Positions 28,911-37,525 are shown, counted from the stretch's first letter. The stretch is 64,000 nt of DNA from Clostridiaceae bacterium AF10-41 (GCA_027686065.1 JAQCTH010000008.1:9386-73385); one strand, 5' to 3'. Notes: generated by a model not told the origin, from the sequence alone. A program made the numbers and translations.

Positions 28911-29498
28911 ATGAAGAATGTAAGCAAAAAGAAATGGTATGATTACTTATGGATTGTAACTATTTTATATCTGATCTTAGGATTATTTAATATACTGTTT
29001 GCTTGGCTTGGATTAATATGTTTTTTAGTTCCATTAATAATAAGCTTCACTAAATCTAACAAGGCATATTGCAATATATATTGTGGAAGAGGACAATTGT
29101 TGAATTTAATGGGAACTAAATTTTCAAGAAATAAGCCAATTCCTAAATTTCTAAAGACAAAATGGTTTAGATATGGATTTTTAATATTCTTTTTATCTAT
29201 GTTTATTAATATGTTATTTAACACGTATTTAGTTTTTAACGGAACTAATAATTTAAGAGAAGTAATTACTCTTATTTGGACCTTTAAAGTACCATGGAAA
29301 TTTAATAATTTATCAAATGTAACTCCATGGATTGCTCAATTTTCATTTGGATTTTATAGTATGATGCTTACATCTACTATAATTGGAATTATTACAATGT
29401 TTTTATATAAGCCTAGATCATGGTGTGTATATTGCCCAATGGGAACAGCAACTCAGGGGATATGTATCATAAAAAATAAGTTAAATAAGGATTCTTGA
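28911..29498 (+). CDS. NapH/RnfE-like membrane 4Fe-4S protein
   Basis: The protein is 195 residues with about four membrane helices. It has two cysteine-rich segments, CNIYCGRGQLL (about residues 44-54) and CVYCPMGTATQGIC (near the C-terminus), in the layout of NapH-type polyferredoxin-associated proteins, but without the usual C-terminal ferredoxin domain. The separate ferredoxin gene just upstream may supply it. The partner reductase is unknown. Confidence 0.75.
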   Translation: MKNVSKKKWYDYLWIVTILYLILGLFNILFAWLGLICFLVPLIISFTKSNKAYCNIYCGRGQLLNLMGTKFSRNKPIPKFLKTKWFRYGFLIFFLSMFINMLFNTYLVFNGTNNLREVITLIWTFKVPWKFNNLSNVTPWIAQFSFGFYSMMLTSTIIGIITMFLYKPRSWCVYCPMGTATQGICIIKNKLNKDS

Positions 29499-29582
29499 GG
29501 TTCGTCTCCTATATTTAAAAAACTTTGATATTGACAAGTGAACCATATTTTAATAAAATAACTTTAATTAAATAGTTGAGAG

Positions 29583-29677
29583 TATTTATGTCGCCGGACA
29601 TAATATTTGTATAAGAAGCATTAGGGATTCATACCATTAGGCCTTTGGGTATGAACCACCTAATGCTTTTATTTTAT
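29583..29677 (+). ncRNA. Probable guanidine-IV (mepA-type) riboswitch with terminator
   Basis: P1 is TTATGTC (29586-29592), loop GCCG, GACATAA (29597-29603). P2 is AAGCATTAGG (29616-29625) with CCTAATGCTT (29659-29668), and inside it TTCATACC (29628-29635) with GGTATGAA (29648-29655), loop 29636-29647. The P2 loop holds GGCC (29640-29643), whose GGC can pair with the GCC of the P1 loop as a kissing pair. P2 ends in a T-rich run, so it is also a terminator. A two-hairpin, kissing-loop terminator just ahead of a clostridial MATE gene is the published setting of guanidine-IV. Guanidine would favour read-through. I matched it from memory, not by covariance search. Confidence 0.72.
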
Positions 29678-29691
29678 GAGGAGGTAACTAT

Positions 29692-31035
29692 ATGAGAGAT
29701 TATAAATTGAATAATAGTATTGTTAAAAAATTTGTAAGGTATGTATCACTTAATATAATTAGTATGATAGGACTTTCTTTTTATATACTTGCGGATACAT
29801 TTTTTATTGCAAATGGAGTAGGTAGTATTGGATTAACTGCTCTAAACTTAGTATTACCTTTATGGAGTTTAGTTAGTGGTATAGGGTTAATGATAGGTAT
29901 GGGTGCAGGAATAAGGTACTCTATACAAATGGGTAAGAGAAATAAACAAGGAGCAAATAGGATATTTACGCATGCAATTTTTATGGGAATTATTGTGGGT
30001 ATAATTATAACTATAATTGGAATTCTATTTTCTTATGATATTGTAAAAATTTTAGGAGCAGATGAAACTGTAATTCCATTAGCAGGAAGTTATCTAAAAA
30101 CACTTCTATCTTTTTCATGTGTATTTATATTAAATAATATAGTAACTATTTTTGTAAGAAATGATAATGAACCTAATTTAGCTATGGTAGCAATGATTTT
30201 AGGAAGTTTAAGTAATATAGTTTTGGATTATATATTTATATTTCCATTTAAGCTTGGAATGTTTGGAGCTGCTATTGCAACAGGAGCTACACCAATATTA
30301 AGCTTAGCTGTATTATCAATTCATTTTATAAGAAAGAAAAATAGCTTTAAACTTATTAAATGTAAATTTAATAGGGGGGATATAAAAAGCATAATTTCAC
30401 TAGGAATACCTTCTTTTATCACTGAATTCTCTTCTGGGATAATAATATTAATATTTAATTTTACTATTCTTAGAATATCTTACAATATAGGAGTTGCTGC
30501 TTATGGAATAATTGCAAATTTAGCTTTAATAGTAGTAGCAATTTTTACAGGAATAGCTCAAGGTATTCAGCCTATAATTAGTAAAAGTTATGGAGAAGGG
30601 AAACTTAAAGATATCAAATTTATATATAAATATGGATTAATACTATCATTAGTATTAGGTATGTTATGTTACTTATTAAGCTTTAATTTTTCCGAGGAAA
30701 TAGTCAACCTATTTAATAATGAGGGAAATGCAGAATTATTATCTATGGCTGTAAAAGGAATTAATATTTATTTTAGTGCATTTATTATTATGGGAATAAA
30801 CATTGTAACTACATCCTTTTTTGCATCTATTAATAAGCCAAGAAAATCATTTGCTATTTCAATGATGAGGGGTTTGGTTATAGTAATTCCATTGATATTA
30901 TTATTACCTAATTTCTTAGGAATGACAGGGGTATGGATTACTATTCCTTTGGCTGAGGTTATTACTTTAGGAATAAGTATTATGTTTATAATAAGTAAAA
31001 AAGAAGAGGTAGGATCAGAAGTTAATAGGCTTTAA
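29692..31035 (+). CDS. MATE-family efflux transporter
   Basis: The protein is 447 residues with twelve helices in two homologous halves. Typical MATE sequence is visible (LADTFFIANGVGS, FGAAIATGATPILS, ITEFSSGIIIL, GIAQGIQPIISKSYGEG). It exports cations by Na+ or H+ antiport. RBS GAGGAGG (29678-29684) lies just past the riboswitch terminator. If the leader is guanidine-IV, the natural substrate is likely guanidinium or a related compound, which is inference from the riboswitch. Confidence 0.93.
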   Translation: MRDYKLNNSIVKKFVRYVSLNIISMIGLSFYILADTFFIANGVGSIGLTALNLVLPLWSLVSGIGLMIGMGAGIRYSIQMGKRNKQGANRIFTHAIFMGIIVGIIITIIGILFSYDIVKILGADETVIPLAGSYLKTLLSFSCVFILNNIVTIFVRNDNEPNLAMVAMILGSLSNIVLDYIFIFPFKLGMFGAAIATGATPILSLAVLSIHFIRKKNSFKLIKCKFNRGDIKSIISLGIPSFITEFSSGIIILIFNFTILRISYNIGVAAYGIIANLALIVVAIFTGIAQGIQPIISKSYGEGKLKDIKFIYKYGLILSLVLGMLCYLLSFNFSEEIVNLFNNEGNAELLSMAVKGINIYFSAFIIMGINIVTTSFFASINKPRKSFAISMMRGLVIVIPLILLLPNFLGMTGVWITIPLAEVITLGISIMFIISKKEEVGSEVNRL

Positions 31036-31144
31036 ATTTTAATTTATAGATAGTTCATAGATTAATGGCTATAATAAATTAAAAGAATTACAGAGATGAG
31101 TTAATAGAAAAGACGAGAAAAAAGAGTTGTTGAAGTAATATAAA

Positions 31145-31180
31145 AAAATAGGATACCAAAAACGGTATCCTATTTTATAC
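31145..31180. terminator. Bidirectional terminator between MATE and ABC-F genes
   Basis: AAAATAGGATACC (31145-31157) and GGTATCCTATTTT (31164-31176) are perfect 13-bp arms with loop AAAAAC; A- and T-runs on both sides suit two convergent genes. Confidence 0.9.
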
Positions 31181-31201
31181 TATATAGCTATTTTTATTAG
31201 C

Positions 31202-32821
31202 TTATTTAGCTTTTCCAGAAAACTCTAGGTATTCATCATATGTCATTGCTCTATCTACTATTGAACCATTTTCCTTTATATCAATTATTCTATTTGCAAT
31301 AGTTTGTATAAATTGATGGTCGTGAGAAGCAAATAAAAGTACACTCTTATAATCTCTTAAGCCATTATTAACAGCAGTTATGGATTCAAGGTCTAAGTGG
31401 TTTGTAGGTTGATCTAGCATTAGTACGTTAGCAGATGATAACATCATTCTAGATAACATACATCTAACCTTTTCTCCTCCTGATAAAACACTAGCTTTCT
31501 TTAATGCTTCTTCACCAGAGAATAACATTCTTCCAAGGAATCCTCTTAAGTAAGATTCTGATTGCTCTTCTACAGTGTTACCAGAGTATTGTCTTAACCA
31601 GTCTACAAGGCTTAAGTCACAGCCATCAAAGAATTCATTATTATCTTTAGGGAAGTAAGATTTTGTTATAGTTATTCCCCATTTGAATTCTCCACTGTCT
31701 GCTTCCATTTCTCCATTTAATATTTTAAATAAAGTTGTGACAGCAATATCATTATCACCAATTAAAGCAATTTTATCTTCTTTATTAACTCTAAAGCTAA
31801 CATTATCTAAGACCTTAACTCCGTCAATAGTCTTAGTTAGTCCTTCAACTGTTAAAATTTCATTACCAACTTCTCTTTCAGGTTTAAATCCAACGAAAGG
31901 ATATCTTCTGCTTGAAGGCTGTATATCATCTAATGTTATCTTATCTAATAACTTCTTACGAGAAGTAGCTTGTTTAGATTTAGAAGCATTAGCACTAAAT
32001 CTAGCAATAAAGTCTTGTAATTCTTTAATTTTTTCTTCTTTTTTCTTATTTTGATCCTTAGACATTTGTAATGCTAATTGGCTTGATTCATACCAGAAGT
32101 CATAGTTACCAACATATAACTTGATTTTACCAAAGTCAACATCAGCCATTACAGTACATACTGTATTTAAGAAATGTCTATCATGGGATACAACTATTAC
32201 AGTTCCTTCAAATCTTAAAAGGAAATCTTCAAGCCAGTTTATTGATTGTATGTCTAAATGGTTAGTAGGCTCATCTAGAATTAGTATTCCAGGGTTTCCA
32301 AATAATGCTTGAGCTAGAAGAACTTTAACCTTCTCTCCTCCTACAAGCTCTGACATCTTTTTATAGTGCATGTCAGTTCCTATTCCTAAACCTTGAAGTA
32401 AAGAAGAAGCATCTGATTCGGCTTCCCAACCGTTCATATCAGCAAATTCACCTTCAAGTTCAGAAGCTCTTATACCATCTTCATCAGAAAAATCAGCTTT
32501 GGCATATAAAGCATCCTTTTCTTCCATTATTTCATATAATCTTTTGTTACCCATTATTACTGTTTGTAAAACTTCAAACTCATCATATTCATAATGATCT
32601 TGTTTTAAAACAGACATTCTTGTATTAGCAGGAATAGAAACATCTCCTGTATTTGGTTCAATTTCTCCAGATAATATTTTTAAAAATGTACTTTTACCAG
32701 CGCCGTTAGCACCTATAACACCATAACAGTTACCAGGATTAAATTTTATATTTACATCTTCGAATAGCTTACGGCCACCAAATCTTAAACTTACGTTCGA
32801 TACAGTTATCACTGAAAACAT
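31202..32821 (-). CDS. ABC-F family ATPase (YbiT/YkpA-like) with degenerate second site
   Basis: The protein is 539 residues with two ATPase domains and no membrane helix. Site 1 is normal: Walker A GANGAGKST, signature LVGGEKVK and Walker B ILDEPTNHLD. Site 2 is odd: the Walker A position reads GDNDIAVTTL, with Val in place of the Lys, and Walker B reads MLDQPTNHLD, with Gln in place of the catalytic Glu; its signature LSGGEKVR is intact. ABC-F proteins act on the ribosome, in translation or in antibiotic protection. The RBS TGAGGT lies just ahead of the ATG. It is a single gene. Confidence 0.92.
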   Translation of the reverse strand: MFSVITVSNVSLRFGGRKLFEDVNIKFNPGNCYGVIGANGAGKSTFLKILSGEIEPNTGDVSIPANTRMSVLKQDHYEYDEFEVLQTVIMGNKRLYEIMEEKDALYAKADFSDEDGIRASELEGEFADMNGWEAESDASSLLQGLGIGTDMHYKKMSELVGGEKVKVLLAQALFGNPGILILDEPTNHLDIQSINWLEDFLLRFEGTVIVVSHDRHFLNTVCTVMADVDFGKIKLYVGNYDFWYESSQLALQMSKDQNKKKEEKIKELQDFIARFSANASKSKQATSRKKLLDKITLDDIQPSSRRYPFVGFKPEREVGNEILTVEGLTKTIDGVKVLDNVSFRVNKEDKIALIGDNDIAVTTLFKILNGEMEADSGEFKWGITITKSYFPKDNNEFFDGCDLSLVDWLRQYSGNTVEEQSESYLRGFLGRMLFSGEEALKKASVLSGGEKVRCMLSRMMLSSANVLMLDQPTNHLDLESITAVNNGLRDYKSVLLFASHDHQFIQTIANRIIDIKENGSIVDRAMTYDEYLEFSGKAK

Positions 32822-32952
32822 ACCTCATTTCTAATCTTATTCATTTCGTTATTATACCATAAACTCAACATAATTTCATTGAAAGATAAAATAATATTTA
32901 GAAAATTTAAGGAAAACATAGAAAATTCTTTAAACTTTATATTTTATGAGGA

Positions 32953-32981
32953 TTGACACATATGTATAGAGATGATAGTAT
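32953..32981 (+). promoter_or_regulatory. Promoter of the NSS transporter leader
   Basis: TTGACA (32953-32958), 17 bp, TAGTAT (32976-32981). The start site would be near 32988, just ahead of the leader peptide RBS and about 310 bp before the transporter gene. Confidence 0.7.
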
Positions 32982-33011
32982 TTATTAAAATATACTTTTA
33001 GGAGAATAAAA

Positions 33012-33080
33012 ATGAGCAAAATAATTAACTTTAAAAAAATAAAAGTTAATATAAATTATTATTATAGCTATTATAGATAG
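33012..33080 (+). CDS. Tyrosine-rich leader peptide (22 residues)
   Basis: A short frame starts at ATG 33012 with RBS AGGAGA at 33000-33005 and ends at TAG 33078-33080. It begins MSKIINFKKIKV and ends NYYYSYYR, so five of its last seven residues are Tyr, all TAT codons (33057-33065 and 33069-33074). Its position, just past a good promoter and ahead of alternative stems and a terminator, is that of an attenuation leader. The gene downstream is of the family that includes the tyrosine transporter Tyt1. The peptide itself likely has no other role. Confidence 0.72.
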   Translation: MSKIINFKKIKVNINYYYSYYR

Positions 33081-33270
33081 GACTTGTATTTATAAATTAA
33101 TTATAGATGCAAGCCATAAGCAAGATTTAAGGTTTGTATCTGTGATGGTTATAAGTTATTAATTATGCTCAAATTTATAGAGATAATTTAACCACATAGA
33201 TAAATACTGTGTGGTATTTGTTTAAATTCCTGTTTATTTACCACATAGTAGAAACTATGTGGTTTTTTTA
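33079..33270 (+). promoter_or_regulatory. Attenuator with mutually exclusive stems
   Basis: Segment 1 (33080-33089) can pair with segment 2 (33107-33115), nine pairs with one bulge. Segment 2, as 33105-33115, can instead pair with segment 3 (33131-33141), eleven pairs. Bases 33140-33151 can pair with 33189-33199. ACCACATAG occurs twice (33191-33199 and 33240-33248) and can pair with CTGTGTGGT (33207-33215) or CTATGTGGT (33255-33263). The last hairpin, 33240-33263, ends in TTTTTTT and is the terminator. Segment 1 starts at the leader stop codon, so a ribosome stalled on the Tyr codons would cover it. I did not compute energies. Confidence 0.65.
33240..33270 (+). terminator. Leader terminator ahead of the NSS transporter
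   Basis: Perfect arms ACCACATAG and CTATGTGGT with loop TAGAAA, then seven T. It lies 26 bp before the transporter start, where a terminator only makes sense as part of attenuation. Confidence 0.85.
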
Positions 33271-33296
33271 TATATAAACAAGGAGGAATGTAGGTT

Positions 33297-34607
33297 ATGA
33301 AGAAAAGAGAGCATTTTACAAGTAGAGCAGGATTTATAATATCTTGCATAGGGGCAGCAGTAGGTTTAGGTAACATTTGGATGTTCCCATATAGGTTAGG
33401 ACAAAATGGAGGGGCAGTATTTTTAATACCATATTTTATATTTGTTTTATTACTTGGATCTACTGGGCTTATTACAGAGTTTACTTTTGGAAGATCAGCA
33501 CAAGGAGGATCATTAACAGGAATAAAAGAAGCATTTAAGAAAAAAGGAAAAAAGGGTGGAGTATTAATAGGATCAATACCAGCAGTAGGATTAGCAGGAG
33601 TTTTTATGTTTTATAACGTAGTTGTAGGCTGGATTATCAAATATTTCACTTTAAGTGCAACAGGAGAAATAAATAAAATACAAATAGATAATTTCTTTAA
33701 TAACTTTTCAGGAAGTAAAGAAACTATATTATGGAATGCAATTGCTATAATTATTGCTGTTATTATAGTGATCATAGGAATAACAAAGGGTATAGAGAAG
33801 GCAAATAAAATAATAATGCCTTTACTATTTATAATTTTTATTTTATTGGCATTTAGGTCATTAACATTACCAGGAGCTATAGAAGGAGTTAGATACTTAT
33901 TTACACCTAAGTGGGAATACCTATTTAAGATTAATACATGGGTGATGGCTCTCGGACAAGCATTTTTTACAGTTTCCTTAAATGGATGTGGTATGGTGGT
34001 ATATGGTAGTTATATACAAAAGGATATGGACATACCAAGATCAGCAATTAGTACAGCTATATTAGATACAATATCTGCACTATTAGCTTCATTTGTTATA
34101 ATGCCAGCAGTATTTGCATTTGGATTAGATCCTATGTCAGGACCACCATTATTATTTATAACATTACCGACCATTTTTAAATCAATGCCTGCAGGTCAAA
34201 TATTATCAGTGTTATTTTTCTTAAGTGTAATATTTGCTGCTATAAGTTCATCAATAAATATGTTGGAAGGACCAGTAGAAGCTTTAATGTCCCAAACAAG
34301 ATTAAGTAGGAAAAAGGCTACAATTTTAATATCAATTATATTATTTATATTATCAATACCTCTAAATTTAAATATGGATTTATTTAATAATTTTGCAGAT
34401 TTTATAACTATAGTAATATCTCCACTTGGAGCATTAATAGTACTTATAGTTTTCTATTTTATGAGAGATAAAGAAGATATCTTAGAAGAAATAAACATGG
34501 GAGCAAGTAAGAAGGTTGGAGAAAAATTTTTATTATTTTCTAAGTATGGATTCACCACAATAACGGTATTAGTAATAGTACTTGGAATAATATATGGTGG
34601 TATATAA
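33297..34607 (+). CDS. Sodium-dependent NSS-family transporter, probably for tyrosine
   Basis: The protein is 436 residues with about eleven helices, the layout of bacterial Tyt1. The NSS signature is at the N-terminus (SRAGFIISCIGAAVGLGNIW, with the unwound TM1 GLGN). TM6 reads FTVSLNGCGMVVYGSY and TM8 carries FFLSVIFAAISSSINM, with the Ser/Thr residues of the Na+ sites. It imports an amino acid with Na+. RBS AAGGAGG. The Tyr-rich leader upstream points to tyrosine as substrate, which is inference. A strong terminator follows. Confidence 0.92.
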   Translation: MKKREHFTSRAGFIISCIGAAVGLGNIWMFPYRLGQNGGAVFLIPYFIFVLLLGSTGLITEFTFGRSAQGGSLTGIKEAFKKKGKKGGVLIGSIPAVGLAGVFMFYNVVVGWIIKYFTLSATGEINKIQIDNFFNNFSGSKETILWNAIAIIIAVIIVIIGITKGIEKANKIIMPLLFIIFILLAFRSLTLPGAIEGVRYLFTPKWEYLFKINTWVMALGQAFFTVSLNGCGMVVYGSYIQKDMDIPRSAISTAILDTISALLASFVIMPAVFAFGLDPMSGPPLLFITLPTIFKSMPAGQILSVLFFLSVIFAAISSSINMLEGPVEALMSQTRLSRKKATILISIILFILSIPLNLNMDLFNNFADFITIVISPLGALIVLIVFYFMRDKEDILEEINMGASKKVGEKFLLFSKYGFTTITVLVIVLGIIYGGI

Positions 34608-34632
34608 ATTTTATTAATATTAGTGAATAGAG

Positions 34633-34661
34633 AGATGATGTGTATAGCATCATCTTTTTTT
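34633..34661 (+). terminator. Terminator of the NSS transporter gene
   Basis: AGATGATG (34633-34640) pairs with CATCATCT (34648-34655), loop TGTATAG, then a T-run. Confidence 0.88.
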
Positions 34662-34671
34662 ATTAAAATTA

Positions 34672-34733
34672 TTGACAATAAAAACCAAATGCTATATAGT
34701 TAATTACATAAGTAATGAACCATATAACTAAAA
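34672..34733 (+). promoter_or_regulatory. Promoter and probable operator of the GntR-ABC operon
   Basis: TTGACA (34672-34677), 17 bp, TATAGT (34695-34700). An inverted repeat overlaps the -10: TATATAGTT at its left and AACCATATA at its right, about 15 bp apart, matching at 8 of 9 positions. This fits self-repression by the GntR/YtrA protein encoded next. Confidence 0.5.
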
Positions 34734-34771
34734 TGACATATAATATACTATAAAGTTAAAAGGAGGTAGCT

Positions 34772-35134
34772 ATGAACTTAAATTTTTATAGTGAAATACC
34801 TATATATATTCAAATAGCACAATTAATAGAAGACGGAATTTTAAATGGAATTTTTAATGAAGATGAAGTAATACCATCAACAACAGAAATATCTGTAAAA
34901 TTTAAAATTAATCCAGCAACAGTAGCGAAAGGCTTTAATTTATTAGTAGATGAAGAAATTATTTATAAAAGAAGAGGTGTTGGAATGTTTGTTTCAAGTG
35001 GAAGTAAGGAAAAGTTAGTACAAAAGAGAAAAGATAAATTTTATTCTAATTATATAATTTCACTAATTGAAGAAGCAAAAAAGCTTAATATATCTACTGA
35101 AGATATTATAGAAATGATTAAGAGGGGGGAATAA
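34772..35134 (+). CDS. GntR-family regulator, YtrA subfamily
   Basis: The protein is 120 residues: a winged helix-turn-helix (PIYIQIAQLIEDGIL, PSTTEISVKFKINPATVAKG) and a short C-terminal dimer segment without a ligand domain, as in YtrA. These repress ABC operons, often in response to cell-envelope agents. The ABC ATPase gene starts 3 bp after the stop. RBS AGGAGG. Confidence 0.93.
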   Translation: MNLNFYSEIPIYIQIAQLIEDGILNGIFNEDEVIPSTTEISVKFKINPATVAKGFNLLVDEEIIYKRRGVGMFVSSGSKEKLVQKRKDKFYSNYIISLIEEAKKLNISTEDIIEMIKRGE

Positions 35135-35137
35135 ATA

Positions 35138-36013
35138 ATGGCATTGATAAAGATATCTAATTTAACTAAAGAATATGGAAACCATAGAGTTTTAGATAAT
35201 GTTTCATTAACAATAGAAGAAAATAAGATATATGGATTGTTGGGTAGAAATGGGGCAGGAAAAACAACACTTTTAAATCTTATAACTAATAGAATCTTCT
35301 CAAGTGGAGGTAAGGTTACAATAGATAATGAAGATGTAGTAGAAAATAGTAATGCCTTAGGAAAAATATATTTTATGACAGAGCAAGATTTATATCCTGA
35401 AGGAATGAAAATTAAGGATTTATTTAAATGGACAAAAGAGTTTTATAGTAATTTCAATATGGATTATGCTTTAAGCTTAAGCAATAAATTTGGACTTAAT
35501 GTTAATAAGAAGTTTAAAGAATTATCTACTGGATATTCATCAATTTGTAAGATTATTATAACTTTATCATCAGGAGCAGAAGTATTGCTTTTTGATGAAC
35601 CTGTTTTAGGATTAGATGCTAATCATAGGGATATGTTCTATAAGGAATTAGTAGCGAATTATATTGATAAACCTAAAACTATAGTTTTATCAACTCATAT
35701 TATAGAAGAAGTTTCAGAGATATTAGAAAAAGTAATAATAATTAAAAATGGAGAGGTATTAGGTAATAATGAAGTTGAAAACTTGTTAGGGGAAGCTTAC
35801 TTAGTATCTGGATCTTCAGAAAGGGTTGAAGAATATATAAAGGGTAAGAAATGTATTAATATAGATTCTATGGCAGGTTTTAAGGCTGCAACAATTATTG
35901 GGAAAATAAATGATGAAAATAAAATGCAAATAACGGATTTACAATTAGAAACATCAAAGGTAGAACTACAAAAATTATTTATCCACTTAACTGGAGAGGA
36001 GGAAGTTAAATAA
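35138..36013 (+). CDS. ABC transporter ATP-binding protein
   Basis: The protein is 291 residues. Walker A is GRNGAGKTT, Walker B is VLLFDEPVLGLD and the switch His is in LSTHIIEE. The signature reads LSTGYSS rather than LSGGQ, a variant common in YtrB-like ATPases. The C-terminal about 70 residues form an extra domain. It pairs with the permease that starts on its last base (TAATG overlap). Control by the GntR protein upstream is likely. Substrate unknown; export of a peptide or envelope-active drug is a reasonable guess from the YtrA-type regulator. Confidence 0.92.
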   Translation: MALIKISNLTKEYGNHRVLDNVSLTIEENKIYGLLGRNGAGKTTLLNLITNRIFSSGGKVTIDNEDVVENSNALGKIYFMTEQDLYPEGMKIKDLFKWTKEFYSNFNMDYALSLSNKFGLNVNKKFKELSTGYSSICKIIITLSSGAEVLLFDEPVLGLDANHRDMFYKELVANYIDKPKTIVLSTHIIEEVSEILEKVIIIKNGEVLGNNEVENLLGEAYLVSGSSERVEEYIKGKKCINIDSMAGFKAATIIGKINDENKMQITDLQLETSKVELQKLFIHLTGEEEVK

Positions 36014-36756
36014 TGACAATAAAATCTATAATTAAATATAATATTAGTAGTTTAAAAAATTCAATAGCAATTTATTACACAATTTTTATTACTGTATGTC
36101 TAGCTTCAGTATTTCTTTCAAGAAATGGTAATATATCTTCTTCAGGAATAGAGATATCATCAGGAATATTTTTATTTGTAGCAGGATTAAATTTATTTAA
36201 GGAAAACTTCTATTTTATGAAGAGTAATAATGTATCAAGAAAAGATTTCTTATATGGCACAGCAGTATCTATGATTCCAGTTGTTCTACTTATGTCTATT
36301 ATAGATATAATAATTAATCGTATCTATAATATATTTATGAAATGTCCAACTATTTATGATATGGGTTACGCTAATATAGGAAGTGGTGAGTGGCATAATA
36401 CTATTAATTGGGTACAAAGTAACAGTATTGGAACTTTATTTAATAGCTTTATTTTTCAAGCTTCATTAAGTTTAGCTGCAATTTCTTTAGGTTTCTTAAT
36501 AAATATCATTTACTATAAATGTAATAAGTTTATGAAGGTAGTTGTATCTATTATTCCAGTTGGATTATCTATATTAATAAGCATGATAGGAACAGCCTAT
36601 CCTAATATTATTAATAATATTAATAAGTTTATAGCAACTATATTTGGGATAAATAATAGGAATGTATATGTTGCTGCATTAACGTTAATAGTATCATTTA
36701 TTATATTTATAGCAATATCAAGATTATTAACTAGAAAAGCAATAATTAAGCAATAA
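36013..36756 (+). CDS. ABC transporter permease
   Basis: The protein is 247 residues with six membrane helices and no recognisable soluble domain. Its start codon overlaps the stop of the ATPase gene by one base, so the two are translated together. The sequence is too diverged to assign a substrate. A hairpin at 36761 ends the operon. Confidence 0.85.
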   Translation: MTIKSIIKYNISSLKNSIAIYYTIFITVCLASVFLSRNGNISSSGIEISSGIFLFVAGLNLFKENFYFMKSNNVSRKDFLYGTAVSMIPVVLLMSIIDIIINRIYNIFMKCPTIYDMGYANIGSGEWHNTINWVQSNSIGTLFNSFIFQASLSLAAISLGFLINIIYYKCNKFMKVVVSIIPVGLSILISMIGTAYPNIINNINKFIATIFGINNRNVYVAALTLIVSFIIFIAISRLLTRKAIIKQ

Positions 36757-36760
36757 AAGG

Positions 36761-36804
36761 AAGAAGGATAGTTATAATAATTATGACTATCATTCTTCTT
36801 TTTA
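36761..36804 (+). terminator. Terminator of the GntR-ABC operon
   Basis: AAGAAGGATAGT pairs with ACTATCATTCTT (one mismatch), followed by TTTTTAT. It lies between convergent genes. Confidence 0.8.
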
Positions 36805-36841
36805 TATTTTATTTAAACAATATATTTATATTAATAAGTTT

Positions 36842-37489
36842 TTATAATATATATGAGAATACAGAAATGAAATGACTTAAGCTTCCTAAGATAATAAATA
36901 TGTGAAATATCTCGTGAAAACCAAACTTGCCAAATTTAAGCATTTTAGGCTTTAAAGCATATATAACCCCTCCAACAGTATAAAGAATACCACCAAGAAC
37001 TAATAAGTATAAGCTAGCAGGATTAAGTACTTGAGATAATGGTTTAATCATAAATACTGCAGCCCATCCAAGTCCAATATAAAGAGAGGTTTGTAACCAT
37101 CTTGGACAGTTAAACCAAAGCATTCTAAATAATATACCAGCAACTGCAATAGAAGCTATAGTTGTAAAGAAAACAGTTCCTTTAGAACCTCCAAGAGCAA
37201 TTAAACAAAATGGCGCATAAGATCCAGCTATTAAAATGAAAATCATAGAATGATCCAGTTTTCTAAGTCTAAATATTATTTTTTCACTGGTTATTACACC
37301 ATGATAAGTTGCGGAAACACTATATAATGAAATCAAACTTATACCAAATATAACGATGGAAACTATTGATACAGTGGAAGCATTATTAAGTAATCCTTTT
37401 GTTAACATTGCTATTAATGCAAAAAGTGATAAAATTGCTCCGATCCAATGAGTTAAGCTATTTATAGGTTCTCTTAAATATTTTTCCAA
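36842..37489 (-). CDS. TrhA/hemolysin III-family membrane protein (PAQR-like)
   Basis: The protein is about 215 residues with seven helices. It has the NSLTHWIGA start, SATYHG and the C-terminal FHEIFHIFIILGSLSHF His motif, the metal-site pattern of the PAQR/HlyIII family. The family is named for a hemolysin but most members are linked to membrane fluidity. The frame is open to GTG 37498, but AAGGAG sits right against that codon; it serves TTG 37489 much better, giving MEKYLREP. An operator-like repeat (37509-37525) lies just upstream and recurs ahead of the divergent DUF1836 gene. Confidence 0.87.
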   Translation of the reverse strand: MEKYLREPINSLTHWIGAILSLFALIAMLTKGLLNNASTVSIVSIVIFGISLISLYSVSATYHGVITSEKIIFRLRKLDHSMIFILIAGSYAPFCLIALGGSKGTVFFTTIASIAVAGILFRMLWFNCPRWLQTSLYIGLGWAAVFMIKPLSQVLNPASLYLLVLGGILYTVGGVIYALKPKMLKFGKFGFHEIFHIFIILGSLSHFISVFSYIL

Positions 37490-37508
37490 AATAAACACTC
37501 CTTCGCAG

Positions 37509-37525
37509 GTAGTTTTAAAAACTAC
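37509..37525. promoter_or_regulatory. Operator-like repeat, copy 1 (trhA side)
   Basis: GTAGTTT-TAA-AAACTAC is a perfect 7+7 inverted repeat (8+8 with the inner bases). The same arms occur at 37670-37686. It lies 20 bp upstream of the TrhA start. Confidence 0.6.

Noticed and set aside
32822..33296. T-box riboswitch ahead of the NSS transporter
   Set aside because: There is no T-box core sequence (AGGGTGG...GCG) and a Tyr-rich leader peptide explains the layout better.
36842..37489. Toxin call for the hemolysin III family gene
   Set aside because: The family name is historical; sequence shows a seven-helix PAQR-like protein with a metal site.
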